Origin: Prevotella sp.
Lineage (GTDB): Bacteria > Bacteroidota > Bacteroidia > Bacteroidales > Bacteroidaceae
Assembly (NCBI GenBank): GCA_022732315.1
Contig: JAIJUV010000003.1
Span: 1-45,745, forward strand
Reading direction: 5' to 3'
DNA: 45,745 nucleotides
A program made the position numbers and the translations under genes. This document shows, piece after piece, positions 8,270 to 16,494 of this stretch. Within the stretch, counting starts at the first letter, position 1. Every line of letters starts with the position of its first letter. The notes under the pieces were generated by a model. That model was not told the DNA's origin. It did no database searches and saw nothing but the letters and a program-made list of their open reading frames with translations.

Positions 8270-9901
8270 ATGAGATTTGCAGTTATTGCCGCAGGCGAGG
8301 GAAGCCGACTGGCACAGGAGGGCGTGGAACAGCCTAAACCATTGGTGCCATTGTGTGGCGAACCCATGATAGAGCGCCTTTTGCGCATCTTCGTAGATTG
8401 CGGTGCCACGGAAATTGTTGTGATTGTCAATGAATGGAGCACAGCGGTGCGTGAACATCTGGAGCAGATGCAGTTGCCAGTGCCTTTGCGCCTGGTGGTG
8501 AAGACCACTCCTAGTTCCATGCACAGTCTGCATGCCCTCTCGCCTTATCTCAGGGGCGAGCGTTTCTGTCTCACCACCGTGGATACCATCTTCCGTGAGG
8601 AGGAGTTCAAAAAGTATATCCGTTACTTTCAAAATGCGAAAGATATTGACGGATGTATGGCTGTTACACCATACGTGGACGATGAAAAGCCGCTGTGGGT
8701 TGGCGTGGAGAAGCAGGCGGATGCCGAGGGTGCCAGTCTGCTCGACAAGCAGGGTTCCCACAAGAAGCCTAGCATCACGGGCTTCCACGACAAGCAGGAG
8801 GGCGACGACCATCTGATTTCGGGTGGCATCTATTGCCTGGGCGACAAGGCGCTGGATGTGCTCGACCATTGCATGGAGCAGGGCATGAGCCGCATGCGCA
8901 ACTTCCAGCGCCAGCTGGTGGTGGAGGGCTTGAAGCTGGAGGCTTATCCTATCAACAAGATTCTGGATGTTGACCACAAGGAAGATATCGCCAAGGCTGA
9001 GGCTTTTATCCATCCGCTGGAGGGTAAGACCCTGGTGGGCGTGTGCCGTGGCAACGAGTTTTCGCCTAATTGCGTGGATAACGATGCTGCCATCATGAAC
9101 GCTGTGAAAGAGCAGCTGGAGGCGCTGGGAGCGCAGGTGATGCTGATGTGTGAGAAGGAGTTCTGCCGCAAGGCTGCCGTGCTGGAGAGAGCCTACGGAT
9201 GGCCTCGCTGCCGTGTGGCCGTGGGCGTGGACGGCTTCTTCTCGATGGCACGCAGCAAGCAGGCGTTGGATGTGCTGGGCAGAATTGAGGAAGAAGGTGT
9301 GTTGGTGGTGAACTCCAGTCTGGGCGTGAACCGCTGCATCCGCCGCATCATGACCGAGCGTTTCATCGCCGGAGGCATCGCTACTCCCGAGAGCCGCATC
9401 ATCGGCAGAAACGGGGAGATGGTGAAGGATATCCACTATCCTTGCTGGCTGAAGCGTGGCGACGGCTGTGCGCAGCAGAAGGAGGATACCTGCTATGTGC
9501 AGAACGAGCAGGAGGCTGAGGCGCTGCTGAAGAATTTCTGGCTGCGCGGCATTACTTCGGTGGTGGTGAACGAGCATCTGAAGGGCGACCTCATCAAGTT
9601 CTATGGCGTATCGGGCACCGATTTCTTCTATTGGTTCTATCCTTCGAAATGCGGTCATCGTTCCAAGTTTGGTTTGGAGGTGATCAATGGTGATGCGCAG
9701 GGCATCGCCTTCGATGCCGATGCCTTGAAGGCTGAGGCTGACAAGGCTGCTGATATGCTAAGTGTGCCAGTATATGGCGGCGACTGCGTGGTAGGCGAGG
9801 ATGGCAGCGTGAAGATTATCGACTTCAACGACTGGCCTAGCTTTGCGCCATGCCGTGATGAGGCTGCGTTCTATATCGCCACAAAAATGATACAGGAATA
9901 A
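8270..9901 (+). CDS. MobA-like nucleotidyltransferase fused to an ATP-grasp domain
   Basis: 543 residues from the ATG at 8270. The open frame continues upstream into the previous gene, but MRFAVIAAGEGSRL is a textbook nucleotidyltransferase start. The N-terminal domain (1-245) has AAGEGSRL at 7-14, PKPLVPLCGEPMIERL at 22-37 and the DVDHKEDIAKAE segment near 233-244, as in sugar- or inositol-phosphate cytidylyl/uridylyltransferases. The second half (250-543) resembles ATP-grasp enzymes, with LKRGDGC near 394, VVVNEHLKGDLIKFYGV near 431 and the metal-site IIDFNDWPSF at 516-525. A kinase or ligase joined to a nucleotidyltransferase could make a CDP-activated headgroup for the phosphatidyltransferase encoded next. 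The substrate is not visible in the sequence. Confidence 0.72.
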   Translation: MRFAVIAAGEGSRLAQEGVEQPKPLVPLCGEPMIERLLRIFVDCGATEIVVIVNEWSTAVREHLEQMQLPVPLRLVVKTTPSSMHSLHALSPYLRGERFCLTTVDTIFREEEFKKYIRYFQNAKDIDGCMAVTPYVDDEKPLWVGVEKQADAEGASLLDKQGSHKKPSITGFHDKQEGDDHLISGGIYCLGDKALDVLDHCMEQGMSRMRNFQRQLVVEGLKLEAYPINKILDVDHKEDIAKAEAFIHPLEGKTLVGVCRGNEFSPNCVDNDAAIMNAVKEQLEALGAQVMLMCEKEFCRKAAVLERAYGWPRCRVAVGVDGFFSMARSKQALDVLGRIEEEGVLVVNSSLGVNRCIRRIMTERFIAGGIATPESRIIGRNGEMVKDIHYPCWLKRGDGCAQQKEDTCYVQNEQEAEALLKNFWLRGITSVVVNEHLKGDLIKFYGVSGTDFFYWFYPSKCGHRSKFGLEVINGDAQGIAFDADALKAEADKAADMLSVPVYGGDCVVGEDGSVKIIDFNDWPSFAPCRDEAAFYIATKMIQE

Positions 9902-9972
9902 CAAAATAAAAAAGATATAGGAATAACAAAATAAATATATAGGAAAAAATAGGAATTAAAAATAAAAAAGAT
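9894..9972 (+). repeat. Degenerate 25-bp tandem repeat across a stop codon
   Basis: AGGAATAACAAAATAAA occurs exactly at 9894-9910 and 9919-9935, with a weaker third copy from 9951. The first copy contains the last codon and stop (TAA 9899-9901) of the nucleotidyltransferase gene. The array fills the spacer to the next start. Confidence 0.85.
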
Positions 9973-10885
9973 GAATCAGGAATTTAAGGCTTCTCTGAAA
10001 TCAGCGGATACCGAGGAGCACATTGATATTTATTTCTATCGTCCCATTGGCTACCAGTGGGCACGATTCTTCCGCATGCTTCACGTCACCCCAAATGTGG
10101 TGACCATTCTTTCCATCTTCCTCGGCGTAGGAGCGGGCATCTGCTTCTATTTCGACGATTTGGCAATCAACATCTTGGGCATCTTCTTGCTCATCTGGGC
10201 AAATGTTTATGACAGTTGCGACGGACAGTTGGCACGTCTTACCAACCAGAAGAGTGCCCTGGGCAGAATCCTGGATGGTGCGGCTGGCGACTTCTGGTTT
10301 GTCAGCATCTACTTTGCCATCTCTTTCCGCCTGATGCCGGAGTGGGGCTGGAAAATCTGGGCACTCTGCATCGTTGCCGGTTTCGGCTGCCATGCCATTC
10401 AGAGCCGTCTTGCCGACTACTACCGCCAGATTCACCTCTTCTTCCTGAAAGGCAAGGAGGGCAGCGAACTGGATGATGCCAGCAAGCAGGTGGAACTGTG
10501 GAAGCAGATGAAATGGAAGAAGGAGCCTGTGCAGAAACTCTTCCAGTTCTTTTATAAGAACTATACCTTGGGTCAGGAGCGAGATACTCCTATCTTCCAG
10601 ATATTCAAGAGAAATCTGCGCGAAAGATATCCGCAGCAGTTGCCTGAGCAGTTGCGTGCCGACTTCCGTGCAGGCAGTCTTCCATTGATGAAATTTGCCA
10701 ACGTTCTTACCTTCAACTGGCGCAGCATCACGCTGTTTGTATCCATATTGATAGGTGAGCCATGGCTCTATCCAGCAGTCGAGATTACCGTGTTCAGTCT
10801 GATTTTCTTCTATATGCGAGGAACCCACGAGCGCCTTTGTCTGAAGCTCAACCAGAAGGTTCTGAAGGGAGAGTATGAGGCATAA
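9971..10885 (+). CDS. CDP-alcohol phosphatidyltransferase family membrane enzyme
   Basis: 304 residues with hydrophobic helices around 40-80, 110-140 and 245-285. The signature D-x2-DG-x2-AR-x8-G-x3-D is present from Asp80 (DSCDGQLAR then GRILD). The last aspartate of the usual pattern is shifted by one, reading D-GAAG-D instead of D-x3-D. The family moves an alcohol phosphate between CMP and a lipid acceptor in the membrane. With a nucleotidyltransferase upstream, the likely donor is a CDP-polar headgroup and the acceptor diacylglycerol or ceramide. That would make a phospholipid such as an inositol lipid directly, without a phosphorylated intermediate. This substrate assignment is inference. 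Confidence 0.8.
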   Translation: MNQEFKASLKSADTEEHIDIYFYRPIGYQWARFFRMLHVTPNVVTILSIFLGVGAGICFYFDDLAINILGIFLLIWANVYDSCDGQLARLTNQKSALGRILDGAAGDFWFVSIYFAISFRLMPEWGWKIWALCIVAGFGCHAIQSRLADYYRQIHLFFLKGKEGSELDDASKQVELWKQMKWKKEPVQKLFQFFYKNYTLGQERDTPIFQIFKRNLRERYPQQLPEQLRADFRAGSLPLMKFANVLTFNWRSITLFVSILIGEPWLYPAVEITVFSLIFFYMRGTHERLCLKLNQKVLKGEYEA

Positions 10886-10896
10886 AATCGTATCTT

Positions 10897-11943
10897 ATGA
10901 ATAATAAATTCAGAAATATTTTTATGGCGTTCGGAATCATCGCCATTATCATCATGCTCTGCACGATGGATATGGACTATACCGATATCTGGCGCTATCT
11001 GAAGCAGGCGGGCATCTATTTCCCGCTGATTCTCGGTTTGTGGCTCGTGATCTATTGGGTGAACACCTGTTCCTGGTGGCTTATCATCAACGACGAGGGC
11101 AGGGTGAAGGGGCTGTCGTTCTGGCGAGTGTATAAGCTCACCGTGAGCGGATTCGCCCTGAACTATACCACGCCTTGCGGACTGATGGGCGGCGAGCCTT
11201 ACCGCATCATGGAGCTGAAGCCGTTTACGGGTGTGAGCAAGGCAACATCATCGGTGATTCTCTACGTGATGATGCACATCTTCTCGCATTTCTGGTTCTG
11301 GTTCTTGTCGGTATTTCTTTATATCGCCTTGTATCCCGTAGGGGTATCGATGGGCATTATGCTGGGCGTTATCGCAGCCTTCTGCATGCTTGCCATCTAT
11401 TTCTTCGTAAGAGGTTACAAGACGGGAATGGCACAGAAGGGCATCCGCCTTCTTACCCATATTCCTTTTGTGAAGAACTGGGCAAGGAGATTTGAGCAGG
11501 AAAAACAGGATACCTTGGAGCAGATTGATTCGCAGATAGCCTTACTGCATGGTCAGCACAAGCGCACGTTCTATGCCTCTCTTTCCTTTGAGGTGATGGC
11601 AAGGGTGTTGCAGAGCTTGGAAATTTATCTGATTCTGAAGGCGTTTGCAGCAGATATCAGCATAGCAGACAGTATTCTGATTCTCGCCTTTTCATCGCTC
11701 TTCAGTAACCTCATCTTCTTCTCTCCGATGCAGTTGGGCGCCCGAGAAGGCGGTCTTGCCTTGGCGGTGGATGGTCTGCATCTTACGGGAGCCCTGGGCG
11801 TATGCACGGGTCTTATCACCCGCATCCGTGAGCTGGTATGGATAGCCATCGGCATCCTGCTCATCAAGGTAGGAAACAAGGACCTGAAGCAGATTCAGGC
11901 GGAATACGAGGAAGAGCAGAAGCGCAAGCAGAAAACCAATTAA
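10897..11943 (+). CDS. UPF0104 / lysylphosphatidylglycerol synthase TM-domain protein (AglD-like, flippase-like)
   Basis: 348 residues, about eight transmembrane helices, beginning in the membrane right after a short basic N-terminus. It shows the family's GGEPYRIMELKPFTGVS stretch near 105-121 and the LGAREGGLALA segment near 282-292. It corresponds only to the membrane half of MprF, so it does not add lysine itself. Such proteins are often encoded beside lipid or glycolipid genes and are suspected to move lipids across the inner membrane. It starts 11 nt after the phosphatidyltransferase stop, so co-expression is near certain. Transport of the locus' lipid product is an inference. Confidence 0.78.
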   Translation: MNNKFRNIFMAFGIIAIIIMLCTMDMDYTDIWRYLKQAGIYFPLILGLWLVIYWVNTCSWWLIINDEGRVKGLSFWRVYKLTVSGFALNYTTPCGLMGGEPYRIMELKPFTGVSKATSSVILYVMMHIFSHFWFWFLSVFLYIALYPVGVSMGIMLGVIAAFCMLAIYFFVRGYKTGMAQKGIRLLTHIPFVKNWARRFEQEKQDTLEQIDSQIALLHGQHKRTFYASLSFEVMARVLQSLEIYLILKAFAADISIADSILILAFSSLFSNLIFFSPMQLGAREGGLALAVDGLHLTGALGVCTGLITRIRELVWIAIGILLIKVGNKDLKQIQAEYEEEQKRKQKTN

Positions 11944-11954
11944 TAAAGGAAAAA

Positions 11955-12800
11955 ATGAAGAAACTAGATATAAAAGGAATTATCTTTGACTATGGCGGTA
12001 CGCTCGATACCAGGGGCGACCATTGGTCGGAAGTGCTGTGGCAGGGCTACGAGCACTTTGGCATCGGCGTGGCTGCTGATGAAGAGGTGGAGCCAGGAGT
12101 GAGTATCCACAAGCAGGCTTTCCGTGATGCCTACGTGTATGGCGAGAGAGCCCTGGCGGTGAACCCTATCGTGACACCAGATTTCCATTTCGAGGATATT
12201 CTCAGAGAAAAACTGATTCTGGAATTGAATTTCCTGGCAGGAAAGGAGTTGCTGGAGACAGGAAAGGATGATGCAGAGAAGCAAGCGAAGCTTGGAAATG
12301 ATTCAGATGCATCTTCAGAAAGTCTTTTGCTCTCCCTTTCCGATTCTGAAATCCATCAGATTGCGGTGGATATGGCGCATTACATTAATGCCAAGACCTT
12401 GGATTTATTGCACGAGAACAAGCAGGTATTGGAGCATCTGAAGCAGGCGGGTTATCCGATGGTACTCGTTTCCAATTTCTACGGCAATATCAACCAGGTG
12501 TTGAAGGATGCGGAGATTGACGGGTATTTCAAGGATGTGATAGAATCCGCCGTGGTGGGCGTCCGCAAACCGAACCCTGCCATCTTCGCCCTGGGCGTGT
12601 GTGCCTTGGATTTGCCAGCCTCTCAGGTATTGGTGGTGGGCGATACCTACGGCAAGGATATCATCCCTGCCCACAAGCTGGGTTGCCATACCCTTTGGAT
12701 CAAGGGATTGCAGTGGGAGGAGAAGCAGGTGGACGAATCCATCCCCGATGGAATCATCCGAAATCTATCAGAAATGGAGGAATTTCTGAAAATCTCATAA
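11955..12800 (+). CDS. HAD superfamily hydrolase (phosphatase)
   Basis: 281 residues from the ATG at 11955, 11 nt after the previous stop. HAD motif I is IIFDYGGTLD near residues 8-17, with the second Asp replaced by Gly (DYGGT). The motif II-like VLVSNFYGN and motif III/IV VRKPNPAIF and VVGDTYGKDI follow. The DYGGT variant occurs in annotated HAD-IA members, but it lacks the general acid/base Asp of the DxD pair and may lower or change phosphatase activity. In the locus it could dephosphorylate a headgroup precursor such as an inositol phosphate. A 25-residue Ser/Asp-rich insert near 95-120 is not typical. Last gene of the five-gene locus. Confidence 0.8.
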   Translation: MKKLDIKGIIFDYGGTLDTRGDHWSEVLWQGYEHFGIGVAADEEVEPGVSIHKQAFRDAYVYGERALAVNPIVTPDFHFEDILREKLILELNFLAGKELLETGKDDAEKQAKLGNDSDASSESLLLSLSDSEIHQIAVDMAHYINAKTLDLLHENKQVLEHLKQAGYPMVLVSNFYGNINQVLKDAEIDGYFKDVIESAVVGVRKPNPAIFALGVCALDLPASQVLVVGDTYGKDIIPAHKLGCHTLWIKGLQWEEKQVDESIPDGIIRNLSEMEEFLKIS

Positions 12801-12849
12801 AAAACTGAAATATATAATCGGTTTTTCATCGAAATTCAGAGATTATTTA

Positions 12850-12857
12850 TAACTTTG
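12850..12857 (+). promoter_or_regulatory. -7 box of the DUF5686 gene
   Basis: TAACTTTG matches TAnnTTTG and lies 60 nt before the chosen start at 12918. It overlaps the first ATG of the longer open frame (12855), which argues against that start. Confidence 0.55.
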
Positions 12858-12917
12858 CAGCCCGAAAACCAGTATGAATTAATAACGGGCTGCAAGCCCC
12901 TATATATAATAAAGGTA

Positions 12918-15470
12918 ATGAAAGGTATTAAAAAATTGTATTTCATGCTCATCCTCTTCATGGTTTCTACCCTGCAGATGATGGCGCAGCAGAAGATAAC
13001 GGGAAGGGTCATCGATGATGATGGCTTTGCGGTGCCTTATGCAAGTGTGCAGTACAAGGGCCACAAGATCGGCGTGTCTAGTGATGGAGAAGGTAAGTTC
13101 ACCATCGAGAAGCATCCTGCATGGGTGCTCACCGTGAGCGCGCTGAGCTACAAAACCCAGACCGTGAAGATTGACGAGAAGACCAACTTCATCGAGGTGA
13201 AACTCAAGGATGATACCCATAAACTGGGCGAAGTGGTCGTGAAATCGAAGAAAGGCAGATACAAGCGCAAGGATAATCCTGCCGTGGAACTCATGCGCCG
13301 TGTCATCGCTGCCAAGAAGAAGAGCGACCTGAGCAACCATGATTATTATCAATATGATAAATATCAGAAAATCACCCTCGCCCTCAACGACCTGAGCAAG
13401 GAACAGCTGGAGAGCAAGTTCTTCAGCAAGCGACAGTATCTGCTCGACCAGGTGGAGACTTCGCCTTACAACGGCAAGCTCACCCTGCCTGTAAGCATCG
13501 ACGAGACCGTTTCGCAGCACATCTACCGCAAGGATCCGAAGACTGAGAAGGATATCATCAAGGGTCAGCAGAGCAATGGTATCGGACAGGTAATCCAAAC
13601 TGGAGAGATCCTGAACACAGCCCTGAAGGAAGTGTTCACCGACGTGGATATCTACGACGACTATGTGCGCCTGCTGCAGTATCCGTTCCCATCACCTATC
13701 GGCAAGACTGCCATCAGCTTCTACCATTATTATATAGAAGACACGGTGTATGTGGAGCGCGACCTGTGCTATCACCTGCAGTTTATCCCAGCCAACAGTC
13801 AGGACTTCGGCTTCCGTGGCGAACTCTATGTGCTTGCCGACAGCAGTCTGCACGTGAAGAAATGTAATCTCTATATGCCTCACAATTCCGACGTGAACTG
13901 GGTGAAGGATATGAAGATAGAGCAGGAATATACCAAGCTCGACAATGGCGAGTGGGTACTCACCAAGGACGATATGATAGCAGAGATGCACATGAATAAG
14001 CTGCTGCAGGACCTGCTGGTGGTGCGCAATACGCGACTCACCGACTATGCCTTCGACCCGCTGCCTAAGATGCTCTTCAAGGGTAAGGCGAAGGTAAGGC
14101 ACGATATGGATGCCATGAACCGAGATGAGGCTTATTGGAACAAATACCGACAGGTGGACCTGACCAAGAGTGAATCGTCGATGGACAGTTTTATCCATCG
14201 CATGGAGAACTCCAAGGGCTTTAAATATATCATCTTCGGCATCCGTGCGCTGATGGAGAACTATGTGGAGGTGGCTCATAAGAACCAGAAGGACGACAAG
14301 CGAAGCATCTTCGACTTGGGTCCGGTGAACACCTTCATTTCCAATAACTTCGTGGATGGCTTGCGCCTGCGCCTTGCCGGACGTACGATGGCAGCCTTGA
14401 ACCCTCATTTCTTCTGGGATGGTTACGGGGCATACGGTACGAAGAGTCATGAATGGTATTACGGTCACATTTTCACCTATTCGCTGAATAAGAAGAAGAA
14501 CAGTCCGTTTGAGTTCCCGATGCGCAAGTTCACCTTCGAGGTGGGTCATGATATCACCTCGCCTTCGGATGATAACCTGCTGCACAACAAGGACAACCTG
14601 TTTATGACCATCCGTGCCACCACGCAAGACCAGATGTATCTGTATCAGCGCCAGAAGCTGGGTTTCACCTACGAGACCGATTGGGGCTTCCGCTTCGACA
14701 CGAGCATCAAGTGGCAGAGCAACCGCCCTGTGGGCCATCTTCATTATTTCAAGCTCGACGGCACGGAAGTGAAGAAGATCCGCACCACGGAGGCCACCGT
14801 GGGCATTGACTACAACCCGGGTGTCACCTATGTGAACACCAAGCAGCAGCGATTGCCTATCAACCTGGATAGTCCGGAACTGATGCTCTCGCACACCATG
14901 GGACTGGATGGCTTCATGGGCGGTCAGTATCAGAGCAACATCACCCGCCTGGGCATCTACAAGCGCCAGTGGCTGGGAAGCTTCGGCTATGTGGATTTCA
15001 ATATCGTGGGCAAGATGCAGTGGAACAAGGTGCCATTCACTATGCTCGTCCAGCCACCAGTCAACCTCTCTTACTTTGAGCAGGAGGCAACCATCAGTAT
15101 GATGAAAGACTGGGAGTTCCTCAGCGACCGCCAGGTGTTCTGGTCGGTGGCCTGGGATATGAACGGCAAGCTCCTGAACCGCATTCCGCTGATCAAGAAG
15201 TTGAAGTGGCGTGAATACGTGGCAGTGAAGGGAGTCTGGGGACAGTTGACTGACAAGAACAATCCGGTGAAGAATCCTACGGATGACGTCATCTTCCAGT
15301 TCCCTAACAATTCCTATACCTTCGGCAATACGCCATATTGGGAATTTGTGGCAGGTGTGCACAACATCTTCAAGTTCTTTGGAATCGATTATGTGCGCCG
15401 CCTGAACTACTTAGACCACGCCAACGTGGATAAGTGGGGTATCCGCTTCGGATTCCTCATGACATTCTAA
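12918..15470 (+). CDS. DUF5686 and carboxypeptidase-regulatory-like domain outer-membrane protein
   Basis: 850 residues from the ATG at 12918, which opens a clear signal peptide (MKGIKKLYFMLILF, ending around MMAQ). Residues about 25-105 form a carboxypeptidase D regulatory-like (CarboxypepD_reg) fold, TGRVIDDDGFAVPYASVQ, as found at the front of many Bacteroidetes outer-membrane proteins. The rest fits DUF5686, a family predicted to end in a beta-barrel. The C-terminus ends in an aromatic residue (GFLMTF), as outer-membrane barrels usually do. Function is unknown. It is monocistronic: its own promoter is upstream and two hairpins follow the stop. Confidence 0.8.
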   Translation: MKGIKKLYFMLILFMVSTLQMMAQQKITGRVIDDDGFAVPYASVQYKGHKIGVSSDGEGKFTIEKHPAWVLTVSALSYKTQTVKIDEKTNFIEVKLKDDTHKLGEVVVKSKKGRYKRKDNPAVELMRRVIAAKKKSDLSNHDYYQYDKYQKITLALNDLSKEQLESKFFSKRQYLLDQVETSPYNGKLTLPVSIDETVSQHIYRKDPKTEKDIIKGQQSNGIGQVIQTGEILNTALKEVFTDVDIYDDYVRLLQYPFPSPIGKTAISFYHYYIEDTVYVERDLCYHLQFIPANSQDFGFRGELYVLADSSLHVKKCNLYMPHNSDVNWVKDMKIEQEYTKLDNGEWVLTKDDMIAEMHMNKLLQDLLVVRNTRLTDYAFDPLPKMLFKGKAKVRHDMDAMNRDEAYWNKYRQVDLTKSESSMDSFIHRMENSKGFKYIIFGIRALMENYVEVAHKNQKDDKRSIFDLGPVNTFISNNFVDGLRLRLAGRTMAALNPHFFWDGYGAYGTKSHEWYYGHIFTYSLNKKKNSPFEFPMRKFTFEVGHDITSPSDDNLLHNKDNLFMTIRATTQDQMYLYQRQKLGFTYETDWGFRFDTSIKWQSNRPVGHLHYFKLDGTEVKKIRTTEATVGIDYNPGVTYVNTKQQRLPINLDSPELMLSHTMGLDGFMGGQYQSNITRLGIYKRQWLGSFGYVDFNIVGKMQWNKVPFTMLVQPPVNLSYFEQEATISMMKDWEFLSDRQVFWSVAWDMNGKLLNRIPLIKKLKWREYVAVKGVWGQLTDKNNPVKNPTDDVIFQFPNNSYTFGNTPYWEFVAGVHNIFKFFGIDYVRRLNYLDHANVDKWGIRFGFLMTF

Positions 15471-15485
15471 AAAAAAGACGATGTT

Positions 15486-15510
15486 GATACCTAGCGTTTT
15501 GCTAGGTATC
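15486..15510 (+). repeat. Perfect 10-bp hairpin after the DUF5686 gene
   Basis: GATACCTAGC, loop gtttt, GCTAGGTATC. There is no T-tract directly after, so it may protect the mRNA 3' end rather than terminate transcription. Confidence 0.6.
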
Positions 15511-15521
15511 TAGAAATAGAT

Positions 15522-15558
15522 AAGTTTGCTGTGGCGTTTCTGCCATGGCAAACTTTTT
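15522..15558 (+). terminator. Rho-independent terminator downstream of the DUF5686 gene
   Basis: A 15-pair stem (15522-15536 with 15541-15555, including G:U pairs) has loop tttc and is followed by TTTTT. Second of two tandem hairpins. Confidence 0.75.
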
Positions 15559-15624
15559 ATAAAAACAGGTCATATAAGAGATAGAAGAGAGTATAACAAC
15601 ATAAAAGAATAGGAGAATTGAATC

Positions 15625-16266
15625 ATGAAAATTCTGTTAGCAGACAAGCAGGACATCACGCGCGCCGGACTGACCTATGTGATAGAGAAAATGGAAGGGT
15701 TTGAGACCAAGTACGTGGAAGACAAGACGGAGCTGATGCTCGCTTTGAAGGAGAACGAGGATACGGTAGTGGTATTAGACTACACGCTCTTCGACATCAA
15801 TGATGCCGCCGAGCTCCTCATCCTCAACCAGCGTTTCCCCTATACCCGATGGCTTTTATTCAGTGAAGATTTGAGTGCCGACTTCGTGAAGGTGCTCATT
15901 GCCAGCAGCAGCATGTTTAGTGTTCTTCTTAAGGAGAGTCCGATGATGGAGATTAAGGAGGCCATCCGTTTCTGCGTGGCAAGCAACCGCTTTGTCTGCC
16001 AGCGCATGATGGAGGTTCTGTTGGCTCCCGTGCAGCAGGAGCCGGAAGAGAAGGTGAACCTTACCAAGACCGAGACCGAAATCCTGAAGGACATCGCCCT
16101 TGGAATGACCACCAAGGAAATAGCCGAAAAGCGATTCTCCAGTTTCCATACCGTGAACACCCACCGCAAGAATATCTTCCGAAAGCTGGGCGTGAACAAT
16201 GTGCATGAAGCAACCAAGTATGCACTCAGAGCCGGCCTGGTAGATTCGGCAGAGTATTATATCTAA
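15625..16266 (+). CDS. Orphan LuxR-type (NarL/FixJ-like) response regulator
   Basis: 213 residues. The receiver domain (1-about 120) has the likely phosphoacceptor Asp52 (VVVLDYTLFD) and a late Lys (LLKES, near 103). The acidic pair near the N-terminus reads ADKQD, so the second acidic residue is Lys8. The LuxR HTH spans about 145-210 (LTKTETEILKDIALGMTTKEIAEK, then TVNTHRKNIFRKLG). An AGGAG sequence 8 nt before the ATG gives a rare clear ribosome-binding site for this window. No histidine kinase gene is adjacent, and terminators flank it on both sides, so the partner kinase and targets are unknown. Confidence 0.85.
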   Translation: MKILLADKQDITRAGLTYVIEKMEGFETKYVEDKTELMLALKENEDTVVVLDYTLFDINDAAELLILNQRFPYTRWLLFSEDLSADFVKVLIASSSMFSVLLKESPMMEIKEAIRFCVASNRFVCQRMMEVLLAPVQQEPEEKVNLTKTETEILKDIALGMTTKEIAEKRFSSFHTVNTHRKNIFRKLGVNNVHEATKYALRAGLVDSAEYYI

Positions 16267-16324
16267 CGAAGATTCAGTATTGTGTCTAAAGTAAATTCAA
16301 TATAAGTATGATATATAAAAAATA

Positions 16325-16360
16325 GCTTCAGATTGTCCTCCCGACATTCTGAAGCCTTTT
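16325..16360 (+). terminator. Bidirectional terminator after the response regulator
   Basis: GCTTCAGATTGTC (16325-16337) pairs with GACATTCTGAAGC (16343-16355) with one mismatch around loop ctccc. TTTT follows on plus and an A-run precedes, so the minus strand also gets a T-tract. Confidence 0.75.
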
Positions 16361-16456
16361 GTTTCTAACTAACTTATTATCAACTATTCATTACTTTCGG
16401 CTGCAAAATTACAAGTTTTTATTGAAAAAATGATGTTTTTCCATGAAAAAACACAC

Positions 16457-16494
16457 GTAAACGTTTGCAATTTCGGATAAAATCACTATCTTTG
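16457..16494 (+). promoter_or_regulatory. LacI-gene promoter with overlapping LacI-type operator
   Basis: TTTG (16464-16467), 19-nt spacer, TATCTTTG (16487-16494) is a full-consensus promoter. GTAAACGTTTGC (16457-16468) is a palindrome centred on CG, the usual form of LacI-family operators, and covers the -33 element. Autorepression by the downstream gene product is the simplest reading. Confidence 0.55.

Noticed and set aside
8096..9658. 520-codon open frame on minus, inside the nucleotidyltransferase gene
   Set aside because: Shadow. The plus-strand protein has clear nucleotidyltransferase and ATP-grasp motifs.
13692..15362. 556-codon open frame on minus, inside the DUF5686 gene
   Set aside because: Shadow of a secreted protein gene. 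His/Val-rich product without a recognisable fold.
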